Below, piece after piece: positions 34,001 to 45,638 of a DNA stretch of 64,000 nucleotides. The notes beneath the pieces were generated by a model, which did no database searches, was not told where the DNA came from, and worked only from the letters and a program-made list of their open reading frames with translations. Within the stretch, counting starts at the first letter, position 1. Each line of letters opens with the position of its first letter. A program made the translations under genes and the position numbers. This stretch comes from Macrostomum hystrix (lineage: Eukaryota > Platyhelminthes > Macrostomidae): the NCBI GenBank assembly GCA_950097015.1, contig CATNEN010000029.1:1178001-1242000 (forward strand), written 5' to 3'.

Positions 34001-36614
34001 CCAAGGGTCAATTGTCTATTGACAATTTATGGTGCTGCACCCGAACGGAGCAACGCAAGCACACGAAACTCAAGAACATGGGCCAGCGCATCTTCTGAAA
34101 CTATAATCAAGTCGCCAGCTCTTCAGACAGTCGAGATATTCAATGCCTCAGGCCAAAGGTCAGATTTTCCCATAAGAGCTAGTGTATTTCATACATTTCT
34201 ATACACAAATTAGCACTGCGCCTCAGTGCGACCTTGCCAGACCTTCAAAATTTATCAGCATGTCACCTGAATGTGCCTGCATCATCTTAGTCTTCGGTGG
34301 TCACCAACCTATATCTAGACGGACTGCTGGACCTTCAATGGCTACAACTGGTGGAAATAGGCTACTATGGACACCCAAGTGATCAAGCCAAAATATTAGG
34401 CGCAGCGCAACCACAGGACACCATCGCCTAGTCTGTCAACCAATCAGTCAGCATCCAACGCTGTTAGCATTCAGGCGCTGCCAAAAAAATTACAGGGGGG
34501 AATTTTCCCCTGCAATCCCATCTTGGTATAAAACAGGCGGCAAAATGGATTGGTAGCCCTACTGTTAACATGCAAAAAGTTCTACAGAGTACACAGTATA
34601 CTTACTCAGAACAATATTGACTATGGAAAATGTCATAATGTAGACGCAATAGACAGACAAGCTAGCCAAAAACATAAAGAAATAGCGGTAGTTTCGCCTG
34701 CCAACGCAGTTGCCAACCCACGGGCAGTGATGATCGAATCTGTCCACGCAGTTATCGCAGCTAGAGCAATGGCTAGCCCTAGGAGGTCGCCACAATTTGC
34801 AGGTGTAGCAGTACTTTAACTTGAACACGCGGCCGCCTATAACTACGTCCTTGATGCGAGGCTGAGGCCTGTATGTGCCCTGCGGCGGCTCCGATTTTGG
34901 AGGCTCTGCAATCGACGAGAGAAGATTGCGCATAGTGAGCATACGTGAGAAGGTCAGATAGGCGAGGATGTTTATATAAGGGCTCAGTCAAGGGATAGGA
35001 GATTCTTATAGAAGTGACTACTCAGTCAAGGGATAGAAGATTCTTATAGAAGTGACTGCTCAGTCAAGGGATAGGGGATTCTTATAGAAGTGACTACTCA
35101 GTCAAGGGATAGAAGATTCTTATAGAAGTGACTACTCAGTCAAGGGATAGGGGATTCTTATAGAAGTGACTACTCAGTCAAGGGATAGAAGATTCTTATA
35201 GAAGTGACTGCTCAGTCAAGGGATAGGGGATTCTTATAGAAGTGACTGCTCAAGGAGATTCTTATAGAAGTGACTGCTCAGTCAAGGGATAGAAGATTCT
35301 TATAGAAGTGACTACTCAGTCAAAGGATAGGGGATTCTTGTAGAAGTGACTGCTCAGTCAAGGGATAGGGGATTCTTGTAGAAGTGACTGCTCAGTCAAG
35401 GGATAGGGGATTCGTGTAGAAGTGACTACTCAGTCAAGGGATAGGGGATTCTTGTAGAAGTGACTGCTCAGTCAAGGGATAGGGGATTCGTGTAGAAGTG
35501 ACTGCTCAGTCAAGGGATAGGGGATTCTTATAGAAGTGACTGCTCAAGGAGATTCTTATAGAAGTGACTGCTCAGTCAAGGGATAGAAGATTCTTATAGA
35601 AGTGACTACTCAGTCAAAGGATAGGGGATTCTTGTAGAAGTGACTGCTCAGTCAAGGGATAGGGGATTCTTATAGAAGTGACTGCTCAGTCAAGGGATAG
35701 AAGATTCTTATAGAAGTGACTACTCAGTCAAGGGATAGGGGATTCTTGTAGAAGTGACTGCTCAAGGAGATTCTTATAGAAGTGACTGCTCAGTCTACGG
35801 ATAGGGGATTCTTATAGAAGTGACTGCTCAGTCAAGGGATAGGGGATTCTTATAGAAGTGACTACTCAGTCAAGGGATAGGGGATTCTTGTAGAAGTGAC
35901 TGCTCAAGGAGATTCTTATAGAAGTGACTGCTCAGTCTACGGATAGGGGATTCTTATAGAAGTGACTGCTCAGTCAAGGGATAAGGGATTCTTGTAGAAG
36001 TGACTGCTCAGTCTACGGATAAGGGATTCTTGGAAATATCACTGCTCCGTCTGGGAATATGGTATTCGTGGAAATGTCACTGCTACTTCTGGGGATATGG
36101 TATTATTTGGAAATGTCACTGCTCCTTCTGGGGATATGGTATTATTTGGAAATGTCACTGCTCCTTCTGGGGATATGGTAATCTTGTAGAGTCTGCTCAG
36201 TCTGAGTAGGGATATGGGTAGGGATCTGCTCAGGGATATGGAAGAGAATACTTTGTTAGCATGGAAAAGCTAAAAAATAACGAAAAGTATCAAAGAACAA
36301 AAAAACGAACCTAGCTCTTGTTCAATCCAGGCAGCTTCTTCCATCGAGCCCCTAGGTATGATGCCCGGATCTGAGCAGGTGGTTCGAAACAGGCAGCATA
36401 GGACAAAAAGAAATTGAACAGCCCCAGCTACTGGTATGACTGGCGACAAGCTTGCAGACAGTAGGCGACAATCAAAGGCGAAGAACAAAGCTGAACAGAT
36501 TACAATTAGGCCCAGGGTCAGGTAGAAAATTGCCAGATTGCGTGCCGTAACACACCTACCGGCACAGCCAATTCGACTGCGCCCATTGTAACTGCGCCAC
36601 GGATTGTCAGGCAT
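31082..36614 (-). CDS. DHHC palmitoyltransferase, ZDHHC9/14/18 group, 399 residues
   Basis: Transfers palmitate to cysteines of target proteins at Golgi or plasma membranes. Exons (minus): 36614-36311, 34905-34606, 33499-33448, 33325-33223, 32586-32226, 31161-31082; total 1200 nt, phases agree. Exon 1 gives two membrane segments and the DPGIIPRG motif that follows TM2. Exon 2 gives the cysteine-rich domain ([37 protein letters not shown]; catalytic Cys in DHHC). Exons 3-4 give TM3-TM4 with [14 protein letters not shown] and the TTxE-like STNED. Exon 5 gives the C-tail with [19 protein letters not shown] and DPGI order match the ZDHHC9/14/18 clade; I cannot choose between them. The intron between exons 3 and 4 looks U12-type. 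The start is the only ATG in an open stretch beginning at a stop near 36713, so an upstream coding exon is not excluded. Confidence 0.92.
31215..31612. repeat. 33-bp minisatellite in ZDHHC intron 5
   Basis: Twelve units of 33 bp with ctagctatccaactgactct and cagactcact(a/g)ga. The period is a multiple of three, giving false frames on both strands. It starts about 50 nt into the intron side of the last exon. Confidence 0.96.
32050..32215 (-). mobile_element. tRNA-derived SINE, family A, partial
   Basis: Positions 32058-32100 carry acagctgttcagaccgtgga and 32170-32210 carry the tRNA-like end gactgagattcgaactcgtg. It lies in ZDHHC intron 5, ending about 10 nt downstream (gene sense) of the exon 5 donor at 32225. 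Confidence 0.65.
32705..33015 (+). mobile_element. tRNA-derived SINE, family B
   Basis: The head gtggcacaacggttagcgcg and the B-box-like cagctcgattccgcagcg form a tRNA-like promoter. They are followed by a body with cgaggccacatttatttgag, agggccaacccccaagg and caggtgtacacacctgtgtg. A second copy in reverse lies at 43775-43960. It sits in ZDHHC intron 4. Confidence 0.78.
33326..33447 (-). other. Putative U12-type AT-AC intron in the ZDHHC gene
   Basis: The 122-nt intron between exons 3 and 4 begins ATATCCTTTT, the minor-spliceosome donor consensus. It contains TTCCTTAAC (33365-33357), an exact minor branch-site consensus. The in-frame acceptor is GTCAC at 33330-33326 and yields [18 protein letters not shown], equal in length to human ZDHHC18 across the junction. 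The branch A is 32 nt from this AC, longer than usual; an AC 12 nt away (33347-33346) would be better placed but breaks the frame. Confidence 0.65.
33500..34605. other. ZDHHC intron 2, possible element remnants
   Basis: Moderate GC, no tandem array. The segment near 33800 (acgaaaatcggtcattcggtttgggagct) resembles the AAATCGGT...GTT...GAG end motif seen at 39100, so an old retroelement piece is possible. Small plus frames (33744-34382) have no recognisable similarity. Confidence 0.4.
34975..36200. repeat. 38-bp minisatellite with a diverged edge in ZDHHC intron 1
   Basis: About 27 units of 38 bp (gtcaagggataggggattct, then tatagaagtgactgctca) from 34975 to 36010. Several units are shortened to ctcaaggagattcttat. 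From 36010 to 36200 the same theme is diverged into 36-37-bp units (ggaaatgtcactgctccttc). Recurrent order of variants shows block duplication. Confidence 0.95.
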
Positions 36615-37001
36615 GGCAAAATGGCGATTCCAAATTGACAGATAATTGAAAAAATTGTTGCTGCTGGCTTGCCACGCAGCCTGTGGGCTATAACTCTGTG
36701 CCTTACACTAGAATGCACTAGCTGAGGATTGAAATATTGCTGTGTGTTAGGTAAAAAATTAAAACTGTCAGCTTTTAATAAACTAAATGATTACTGGTTA
36801 ATCTCATTGTGCCATAAATCATTCTTATACAAAACATTCATATTTTTAATATGTTACAGTTGAAAGATAACTTGGGTCAGACAAGAAAACTATTTGATGA
36901 TTGGTTAGGATTGGGACACTTTTTTTAGATTTATTTAGGACACAAAATAATTTGTGTCAGGCAAGCCAACCCATTATAAACAGAATTGAATCTAATGAAA
37001 T
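36615..37001. other. 5' flank of the ZDHHC gene
   Basis: An open stretch in frame with the ZDHHC start reaches back to about 36713 and has an AG at 36673, so it may hold 5' UTR. No promoter element could be assigned. Confidence 0.4.
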
Positions 37002-37097
37002 CCATAGTCCGGATCATGTCATTTACGCCGGAGATCTCTAATTGTAGAAATGTTGGATTTTTCCTCCGGCGTAAGTCCAGCATGATCCGGAATATGG
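37002..37097. repeat. Imperfect inverted repeat
   Basis: Arms 37002-37033 and 37064-37097 pair with a few mismatches (ccatagtccggatcatg with catgatccggaatatgg; acgccggag with ctccggcgt), separated by a 30-bp loop. Possibly the remains of a small foldback element. Confidence 0.75.
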
Positions 37098-38889
37098 AAT
37101 GAAATTAGTGATAGTGATTAGTATAAAAAGGAAAAACTTGTACAAACATGTTAGGCAACACAATAGTTGCTCTAAGTACTAATACATTTAACATTATATT
37201 ACACATCCTGATGGATTTTAAAATAGATGTACTACTATACTTGAATTAAAAGCTTATATTTGATTAATTACAATCTACAATATTACATCACTAATCACTT
37301 TAAAAAAATTTAACCTATCCCAATTCCCAAAATATAAGTTGTTTTAATTGGGAACCCAGTTTGTAAAAGGATTCCATGTCTTTGCGATTAGGATCAGGAT
37401 CTTGTCCAACCTCAAAAAGTACAAAGATATATTTAATATAAAAATGTTACATTTTAATATATTATAGTCATAGATACAACAATTATCATCATTATATTTA
37501 TTGACTTTTAAACTGTTATGGCTAAGGCTAACTAACTCATTTATTTGAGTTATTTGATTTAAGTAACTATAAATTATGTATAATGTACAATGAGGCCCAC
37601 AATTAGAGTTCTAAACAGCTGCTAGAGCATTATAAAATAAACTTGAGCTAATGCTATTCTTTCTTTTTATAATTTATTAACAATTATTGGTCAAATTATT
37701 TTTTTGAACCTTTAGGTTCAGGAAGTTACTTCAGGAAGTTAATAACAATCAAGAAAAGTTTGGGCTAGGCTAGACATAGGTCAGTATAAATTAAAGCAGC
37801 CTGCTTAATTTTGTGACCAATAAGTTAGGCTTATATGGCAGAATATTTCATGCAAAATTTAGTTTTAAAATTGTAAACAACTCATGTTAAATACCCGCGA
37901 AAACTTTTCGTTGAACACGAACTTACTTGCTTTACAGCGGATATTCAAGCGGTATAAAAATCACATAGTGAATCAAAATAAGTAAAGTAATAATCTTTAA
38001 TAAATTATGACAAACGTTTATATTTCCGTTCCTGACCGTCCTAGTTACACTTTTCCCTGCTATCAACAACTTAGCGACAATAATAGTGCTGCTAACTAAT
38101 GCGTTCTTCGAAGATACGATATTCAAATTCATTATCCGAAACTCAATTTCATTCAAGTCATACATATGTTTATCGCGTCTTTTGTTTTCCGCTTTGATAT
38201 TAGACCTATTTGACTTGGATGAACCATCGCTTGTTGAAAATCGTGGTCCACAATGCATTTTGAGAATTGAAAAAGAATTCGAGGAACTAGGAGTTATACA
38301 AAAGAGGACATATGGTGCCACTAATACATGATCCTCTTCAAAAGTGGCTTTGCAGATAAAATATTTATATTAAAATAGAATTTATCTAAATCAGTAAGAA
38401 AAGTGCTCAGGTTTAGCTTCTCACAGTAAACTGACTAGCAACTAGTGTCACGCAGTTCAATTTCAAGCCTTCGTATCGCGTCACAATTGCGTGCAAATCG
38501 AAAAAGTTTTAAAATTATAAAATAAATGAGAGACAAACTAATTTTCAATGATTTTTTGTTAATTCAAAAGGTAAAAAAATAGTACAGATAGATATTTAAT
38601 TAGAAGGTAGAAAATAGCCAAATACAATTGTTGTACTTGCAGCAAATCGTTTTTAAAAAATTTTCGAATAAAAAATCTGTATTTAAATCTGAGTGGCACA
38701 TTTAGATTGAGACAATTATTAACAGTCTAATTTAGTAACAAATATCAAGTAATGGGAAAAATATTCGACTTGTTCTGTTCCAGCTCTTCTAGTAAAATCA
38801 AAAGAGAGAAAGCCAAGCAGGTTGGAAAGTTCTCAAGAGTGATGAAAATAAATTAATTAACGATAAAAAACTAGTTGGCGCATCCTATA
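37098..38889. other. AT-rich intergenic stretch with one unrecognised minus-strand frame
   Basis: The minus frame 38321-37932 (129 codons, first ATG at 38259 giving MHCGPRFSTSDGSSKSNRSN) is longer than expected by chance in such AT-rich DNA and could be an exon. A donor-like GTATCTTC follows NLNI. No family is recognised. Nothing else seen. Confidence 0.3.
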
Positions 38890-39185
38890 GCAAAAATAAT
38901 CAATTTACTTGAAAAATTCACAAGATGAAAAGTAAAAAAACACGGATACACAGCCAATTGAGAGGGGCAAGAAACTACGAAACTCCTGTTCAGTCAATAG
39001 AAATATACGGATGTGATTTAATTACACATTATTGGCACAAAGTACTTGATTCAGCGATGAATAATTGTAAAAATTCAATGATAGCAGATTATGGTGAAGA
39101 AATGGTGAAAATCGGTTGAGCCGTTCGGGAGAAAATCAATTACGAACAAGCAAGCAAGCAAGCAAGCAAGATTTTCATTTTTAGT
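38890..39185 (+). mobile_element. 3' end of a non-LTR-type retroelement or derived SINE
   Basis: Ends gtgaaaatcggttgagccgt then tcgggagaaaatcaattac and an (aagc)n tail at about 39148-39170. This resembles the conserved 3' end plus microsatellite tail of RTE-like elements and their SINEs. Only about 300 bp is present and no protein domain is visible. Confidence 0.5.
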
Positions 39186-39224
39186 ATATTAGAAGTATGT
39201 TTCTATCGCGACCTTGGGAATCAC

Positions 39225-39335
39225 CCATTCGCTGCTGGCGGAAGCGTTTTGCTGATTGGCTGAGAGCTATCACATGATATCCGGTAACACGTCTCGCTGA
39301 TTGGCTGAGAGTATCACATGATATCCGGTAACACA
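39225..39335. repeat. Two-copy tandem repeat near the SNX8 stop codon
   Basis: The block gctgattggctgagag...tatcacatgatatccggtaacac occurs twice (about 39251-39289 and 39297-39334), with small differences. It lies just downstream of the SNX8 stop codon. Confidence 0.85.
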
Positions 39336-39416
39336 AAATATGCTCGGTTTAAAAACTATAGCTTCCATATCTGATGGGAGAATTTTTTGTCAAACGAATG
39401 AACCGTTACTTTTAAT

Positions 39417-42400
39417 TTACGAAAACTTCGTCGTATCAGCATTGGTCTCCACAGGGGACGCCTTGTTGCCAGTTGCTCCCGAAGGTGCGGACTGCTGCAA
39501 CAGGCCTTCGATTAGCGGCTTGCAGTTGCTCCAGTGCTCGGCTATCTGTGGATAATAGGAGATCCGGGCCACAGACACTTACATAACTGTTGACCTAGTA
39601 AGTATCTCGTAGGTATCTGTGATCCAACCTAACTTATAGGCTAAAAGTTACCATAAACTATGAATTACAAATCAAAGGACAATGCCAAATAAGGACTTCT
39701 AAATAAAGAATCTTATTGATGAAAGCACACAGCAGCGATATTATAGAATCTTTTGGTCTAGTTGGGACAGCCGGCTTTTAAATTGGACGCTGAGCTTTCT
39801 GCGGCGCCAAACAGCGACTGCTGTCTATGGAAAACTGTGCAGAGCGCAGCTGTTGCAACGTTACCAACGGATTCTCTTCCACCGCAGCTACCAGAAAGTC
39901 TTTCATAGGTTCGGTGAGCTTTCGGTTCTTAGTTCCACCCCTGGGCAGTGCTGAGCGTCTCCCTTCTAAATCAAAGGCGTGGCAGATGTTGTACACGGAG
40001 GTTCGCTTGATGTCTAGCGTTCGAGAAATGTCGCCCACTGGCTCTCACCTTTTTGCCAAGCTAGTAAAACGGGGTATCCTTTTTTCTCGCGTTTTTCGCG
40101 TACATTGGATTCTCCATTCTATGTCTCGATAACAGTATAAATAGCAAGGACAACTTAATAACTCCTTGTTATTAAGTTATTAAGCTGTCCTTGATAAATA
40201 GTGACACTTTTTGGGCTCATTTGATTTAACCATAGACAAGTGCTTAGATGTCTAAATGTCTGCCCGCTGTCTAATTTCAAAGCCAGCATGTGAATTTCGA
40301 GTTGGCCATAGACAGCAGTCGCTGTATGATGGGGGTGGCTTCACAAGACCGAAATTTCACAACGCCGAAACACCATTTTTCATAAGACCGAAATTTCATA
40401 AGACCTATAAAAAGCACCAGGGCAAATTGACTGCAGAAAAACTATAGCTTTTTGCGTTCAATTTTGGACAGCGGGCTTTCAATTTCGGCAAGGGTCTATG
40501 TGTCAGTCTCTCATCCCCTCCCATTGGTGTCTATGGCCAGAAAATGCACAGGCGGGCTTTCAAATTCGACAGCGGGCAATCAATTTCGGCATTAATCCAC
40601 TTAAGCAAACATTTAAACTGCATATATATTTCGGAGTTGAAAAACGCGAACATTTTGTTGAATGAATTCAATGCAAACTGGGACACTACGACATAGTCGC
40701 GAACGTGTGAAACAAGTCGGACCACAAAGACAAAGATAGTCAACATTTATCCCATTATGTTTTCTCTAGCCAAGCACGGAGGGATGAATCGCAGTGTGTG
40801 CTGAAACCAAGCACCGCACTTCTGCTGGGTGATGGCATCGATTGCCTCAACACCACAGCGCTGCAACACCATTATCCTCCAGTCCCTAGCGCTCATGTCC
40901 TCCGGAATAAGAGCAAATTCCTGCTGAACAACTGGCTGACTCAGTTGGCGCTTCACTGCAGCCTTGAACGCACTGTGTGCCAGCTCCACTGGGTTCAGGA
41001 ATGGTGAGTATGGCGGCAAGGTGCGGAAGCTGATGCGACCTTCAAATTCTAGTGGAATTTGAAGCCCCTGGTGAAACCGAGCCCCATCCAGCAGAATCAC
41101 ACACTGATGGCCTTCTGGCAGATAAGCGGCAACGCTCTGGCAGATTCGAGGGACCAAAATCTGCACACGCTCACGGTTCACAGAACCGATCTCAAGGCTG
41201 AACTCCACCAAGCCGATAGTAGGAGAAGTTGCCAGAATGAGGTTGAGTCCAGGGCTCTTCTGAGTGTGCACAAATCTGAGAACTGGCTTTCCTCGCACAC
41301 TTCGACCGAAGCTGCGCCGAGTCCAGACTCCGTAGCCGGACTCATCAAGATGCACCAGCTCAACAGAAGGCGGCAAGTTGACCAACCAGTTGGCGAAATC
41401 TTGTCTCCTGGCTTTGTTCTCCTCGGAGTTCCTCGCAGCCAGCACGTCACCTTCCCTCGAGGGGTACTTCATTGTGTAAAGGTGAGCGTCCAGTGCCCTC
41501 GAAATGGTCGAGATTTCAACACTATCGAGCGTATCCTGAAACTCGGCCAGCAAGCGAGTACGCAACTGCTGCAGTGTAGCATCAGGAAATTCTTCATGGG
41601 GTTGGTGAGCTTTTGGCGCCTGTTACCACCCTTAGACAATGAATACCTTCTCCCCTGTGTCAAAAGCGTGACAGATGCTGTACACGGTTGAGCGCTTCAC
41701 CCCAAGCATCCTTGATATGTCCGTCACGAGCTCTCCGCGCTGCCAAGCCTGGATGACAAGATCTCTTTTGTCTCTGGATATCGTTGCATACTGCCGATGC
41801 TCCATGTTAAAATGTTAGATTTTAACAGAGAAGACTCAGTGTTGCTAAACTCTCTCCCTCTGTGATCTCTGTCATATTAACGAGCAGTCAAGCTGCTTCT
41901 ACCATAGACAGCTGCCACGAGCTGAGGAGTGCCAGTAAGAGAGAAGATCCAGTCAATCCGTTTGCATGCCGAAATTGATTGCCCGCTGTCGAATTTGAAA
42001 GCCCGCCTGTGCATTTTCTGGCCATAGACACCAATGGGAGGGGATGAGAGACTGACACATAGACCCTTGCCGAAATTGAAAGCCCGCTGTCCAAAATTGA
42101 ACGCAAAAAGCTATAGTAACTCATAAAAAATGCTGACCTGCGCGTGTCCGACAATTTGCGAACTAGTGAGGTTCAGCAGCAGAGATTGCACCAGCGGCAA
42201 ATTAGCCTGCACCAACTGCGTCTCCAAGGTTAGACAAAAATTAGCAAAATGAGTCCTAGCTTCGATATCGTGCAGCACGGTCTCCTGGCGAGCGATGCGA
42301 GCCTCCAGGCTCTCCACTGCCCAGCGGTCCCGGCCGGCCATGTGGTGCGAGTTGGCGTGCTTCTTGAAGTCGGCAAGATTACGCATCGACCGGTCGTGAT

Positions 42401-45400
42401 CACGTTTAAGATGCTTCACCCGCTCGGCTAGTTGCTGCGGAGAGGCGCAGCAGGTAATCATTATTTTTCGGTGGTGATTACATTTTGTGAGTGCATTAAA
42501 ATGCATACTGGAGTGGAACTCCTCCTTCGGAGGAAATATACATTTGCGCTTGAACTCCGATGCTTGTTTTGTAGACTGTGCCCCAACGACAACTAGTGAG
42601 ATGGACATTGCAGTTGTAGATGGACATTCTACAAGAACTTTATCTAAGAATGCACGTGGACAATGTATAGAAAATTTAATATTCAAGAAATGTGTTTTGA
42701 TTCATATATACTCGTAACACAAGCATATTGTAGAAATGTTTTACAACACAGATTTTTTTGTTCTTGCTAACAGTTTTTTCGCACACAACAAACTACCAAC
42801 AGAAGCACTATAATAAACTAACGTAGTAGCTGGACATTTTTTAATCCTAATCTCGTAACAATTCGCACCACTTGCTAGTGGAATTTAATTCTTTAAGTTC
42901 TACTCGTAGTGATCTTTGAAGACTCCCTGTATGCTCACAATGAAACCGTCGAGAAGCATCACTAGAAACTCGGCCGCAGCCACAACGCCATCCTCCAGTG
43001 TCGCCTTCTCTTCGTAGCGCGTCGCCACGTCCAGGTACACAGCCGACACTCGCGGGAGACCGGCCTGCACCGGCGACCAAGTGTCGCCCTCGTCGGCAGC
43101 AGTCGCCGCCCATTCCAACGGCTGCTGCAGCTGCGCCTGCCGACCAAGCTCGTCCAGTCTGGCGGCGATGCCGGCCACCGCGGCGCCGGAACTGCGAGTT
43201 GCTTCGGCCAGGCTGCGCAGACAGTCGCGACAGGCCGTCAGGCGCTGCAGGAGGCCCTGGACAAAGCGGCGCGACTCCTCGTGACGCTGAATAGCATCCG
43301 GAGGAGTCAAATGTTTGGCAGCCGCAGCGTGGGCGTGAGTCAGGAATTCGTCGAGCGGACGGCCAAAACCAGAGCGAAGCGCTTTTTCAAAGTCCTTCGT
43401 TTTGATTTATTGTAGGTATAGATTTTCTTAGAAGGATCTCTTAGTGATAGCGGAGATTAGGGGTGATAATTGATCTAAGTGCAGTGTTTTATTTAAAAAC
43501 AAAATTATTCTAGGAATGCAAGACCTTATTTCTAGATTCAGTTTCTAGATTCTAGATTAAAGAAATTCAGTCTATTGTTAAGTCAATGGACTGGGGGGAC
43601 GCTACACCCACCCTCAATTACCCCAGCTAATGCTGGTCTCCATTTAACACTGAACAAGTAAAGTGTCTTGCTAAAGGACACAATTTGTTTCAATGGACTA
43701 GGGAAACGAACCCCTGACCTTTAAGTCGTCAGTCCGACGCACTAACAACTAGGCTACAACTAAACACACACTCACACAGGTGTGTAAATCTGCACTGACT
43801 TTCTCCTCGTCAGACAGTGTACACTTTCACTGCACCTTGGAGTTTGACCCTAAAGGGCGTAAATTCACGGCAAGCCCCCAAGCATTATCTACGCGGCTGC
43901 GCACCAAATGAATGTGGCCTCGCCGCGGAATCGAGCTCAGGGCTTGTTGTTAGAGGCATCCTAAATATATGCATATAATGTACGAATCTTCACCTCGCCC
44001 GAGCAGGTGAAGAACAGTCGGAGCATTGCCTCGTCGCACACAGTAGGATGCCTGGCTAGCAGGGTTAGGTAGCACTGCAGGCCGCGCTCGCGCTCCTCCA
44101 GGAAGGTGGCATCCTCGCCGACAGACAGCGGGCGACCCTTGCCGGGCAGCTGGGGCAGGATCCGGTAGGGATAGCGCAGGATCAGCTGCTCGTTTAGCGC
44201 GCGAAAATCATTGTAGCGACGCAGAACAGACGAATCGTAGCGTCGGCTGGTGACCTTGTAGACTCGATGGCGAAACACCAGCATGCCCTTCTGCTCCGGC
44301 TGCAGGCCGACTGTGACCTTGGTAGCGATATATCCACGAATTGTTTGCGCTTCAAAAATTTTATCTACGGAGATCATTTAATGATCCCCATCCCCATCCC
44401 ACATCTGTCTAGATCCCAAATTCCCATCCCACATCTATCTAGATCCCAAATTCCTATCCCACATCTATCTAGATCCCAAATCCCCATCCGACATCTATCT
44501 AGATCCCAAATCCCCATCTCACATCTTTTTAGATCCTAAATTCCTATCCCACATCTATCTAGATCCCAAATCCCCATCCCACATCTATCTAGATTCCAAA
44601 TCCCCATCTCACATCTTTTTAGATCCTAAATCTTCATCCCACATCTATCTAGATCCCAAATCCCCATCCCACATTTAGATCCCAAATCCTTCTCACAGTG
44701 TCCAGCTGTTCCAGCTCCTCCAGAGTCATGCCCAGTTTAGCCGGTCGCTGCTCCCTTCGCAGCCGGGCGGCCGCCTTGGCCAGGCTGCCAAGATCGCCGA
44801 AATTAGGCGTCGGCGCTTCTGGCAGAGTGCGCAATGCAGCCAAGTTCGACGCCTGGCTGCGCTCGGCGCCGCCACCAGCCTGGGCTAGGCCAATCAGGGC
44901 CAGGGCGCGGAACAGGCCCCGCCTGGTCAAGTAGTTGTCGGCCGGCTCAGCCAGGCTCCAGATAGACCGCAGGGTGGCCGCCGGCAGACCTGAGCGCTCC
45001 AACAATGCCAGGAATAGGCCCCGATCGATCAGGCAGTCCTCGCAGGATTTATCATCTTCGCTGCCATTGTTGTTGGTGCTGCTGCTGCCACTGATGCACA
45101 GAATGCGATAGATTTCTAGGTACTGCTTTGGCGGATTGTCTAATAATGTAAGTTAGCATAGTAGATGTAAGTCAGGGCAAGTGTACACACCAGTGTGTGA
45201 TAGTAAAATATCTATAAATGATAATACATAAAATATATGTATTTTATGTAATATGTATATCTATGTGTATATATATACATGCATAGGTACAAGTATATAT
45301 GCATTTGTTGATGGCTGAATATATATTATACATGTATTAATCATACTTCTAACTATATTGTTTCACTATAAAAGCCACAATTTGGGTGGTTAAGGTTTCA

Positions 45401-45638
45401 TATATGTTGAAAAATGATTGCTACTACTTCTAGTATACATAGCGCCAACAATTTAGTCAAATATGACAGGGGTGATTAAAGATGTCTAGTTCCAGCTTCA
45501 AATCTTACTAACCATTGCTTTTCTAAATTCATTTTCATAATTAAAATGCAGCTTAGCTCAATCTCAATTTTAACAAGAGAGTACCTCAGTAATTTAAGAC
45601 AGACACTTACCAGTGCAAAATGATGGATCCTCTGCCAT
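39417..45638 (-). CDS. SNX8: Sorting nexin 8 (EH-like, PX and BAR domains), 6 exons, 558 residues
   Basis: An endosomal sorting nexin that binds phosphoinositides and shapes tubules for endosome-to-Golgi recycling. Exons (minus): 45638-45611, 45139-44697, 44317-43994, 43394-42939, 42434-42138, 39545-39417; total 1677 nt, phases agree. The N-terminal part (about residues 38-110; LLERSGLPAATLRSIWSLAE) is the EH-like region found in invertebrate and yeast (Mvp1) relatives. The PX domain is at about 158-265 with RRYNDFRAL and YPYRILPQLPGK, the phosphoinositide-binding blocks. The BAR region follows (exons 4-6, ending SNCKPLIEGLLQQ). Exons 3-6 align with human SNX8 (465 residues), including LLQSYK|DLCER-type and TV|xV-type junctions that fixed the splice sites. 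The exon 3 acceptor has a weak pyrimidine tract. The 2.6-kb last intron contains a Tc1-like transposon. Confidence 0.92.
39743..40340 (-). pseudogene. Relic Tc1-like element with a transposase N-terminal fragment
   Basis: A minus-strand frame (40038-39778) encodes a helix-turn-helix start, DISRTLDIKRTSVYNICHAF then RKLTEPMKDFL, parallel to the element at 40442-42117. The frame is broken upstream (near 40060) and the DDE part is missing. End sequences ttggtctagttgggacagcc (39763) and gcccgctgtctaatttcaaa (40263) resemble the inverted repeats of the intact neighbour. It is an older, internally deleted relative in the same SNX8 intron. Confidence 0.7.
40145..40193. repeat. Short palindrome
   Basis: caaggacaacttaataa (40145-40161) pairs with ttattaagctgtccttg (40177-40193), 16 of 17 bases, with a 15-bp loop. 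It lies inside the relic element. Confidence 0.85.
40442..42117 (-). mobile_element. Tc1/mariner-like transposon with about 150-bp inverted repeats
   Basis: Inverted repeats 40442-40591 and 41967-42117 are almost identical; both start ctatagctttttgcgttc, with TA at the ends as expected for Tc1-type targets. Internal boxes (gacagcgggctttcaatttc, ggccagaaaatgcacaggcg) recur inside each repeat. The element lies in the last SNX8 intron, transcribed in the same sense as the host gene. Near-identity of the repeats suggests a fairly recent insertion although the transposase is damaged. Confidence 0.92.
40747..41805 (-). pseudogene. Tc1-like transposase, N-terminal half frameshifted
   Basis: The ATG at 41805 opens a helix-turn-helix region (DISRMLGVKRSTVYSICHAF) that runs into a stop about 50 codons on. 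Coding resumes in other frames (SKGGNRRQKLTNPMKNF). A deletion then precedes the intact 272-codon catalytic frame 41565-40747. That frame holds the catalytic acids: LDESGYGVW, VILLDGARFH, and SPFLNPVE about 33 residues after the second Asp, a DDE arrangement of the Tc1/IS630 group. Compared with the relic at 39743, about five codons are missing before LQQLR. It probably cannot act on its own. Confidence 0.85.
43565..43765 (-). mobile_element. tRNA-derived SINE, family A
   Basis: Contains tcaatggactggggggacgc, caccctcaattaccccagct, a diverged core ctccatttaacactgaac, and the tRNA-like head ending cgacgcactaac...aggctacaac. In SNX8 intron 3, head-to-head with a family B copy. Confidence 0.75.
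43775..43960 (-). mobile_element. tRNA-derived SINE, family B
   Basis: Reverse complement of the copy at 32705: cacacaggtgtgtaaatctg, ccccaagcattatctacgcg, gtggcctcgccgcggaatcg as the B-box side. In SNX8 intron 3, about 35 nt from the exon 3 donor. Confidence 0.75.
44380..44695. repeat. 30-bp minisatellite filling SNX8 intron 2
   Basis: About ten units of 30 bp built on catctatctagatcccaaat with ccccatccca. It occupies most of the 379-nt intron; its right edge reaches the exon 2 donor. Confidence 0.95.

Noticed and set aside
42999-43294. Plus-strand proline/arginine-rich frame
   Set aside because: Shadow of SNX8 exon 4 on the opposite strand.
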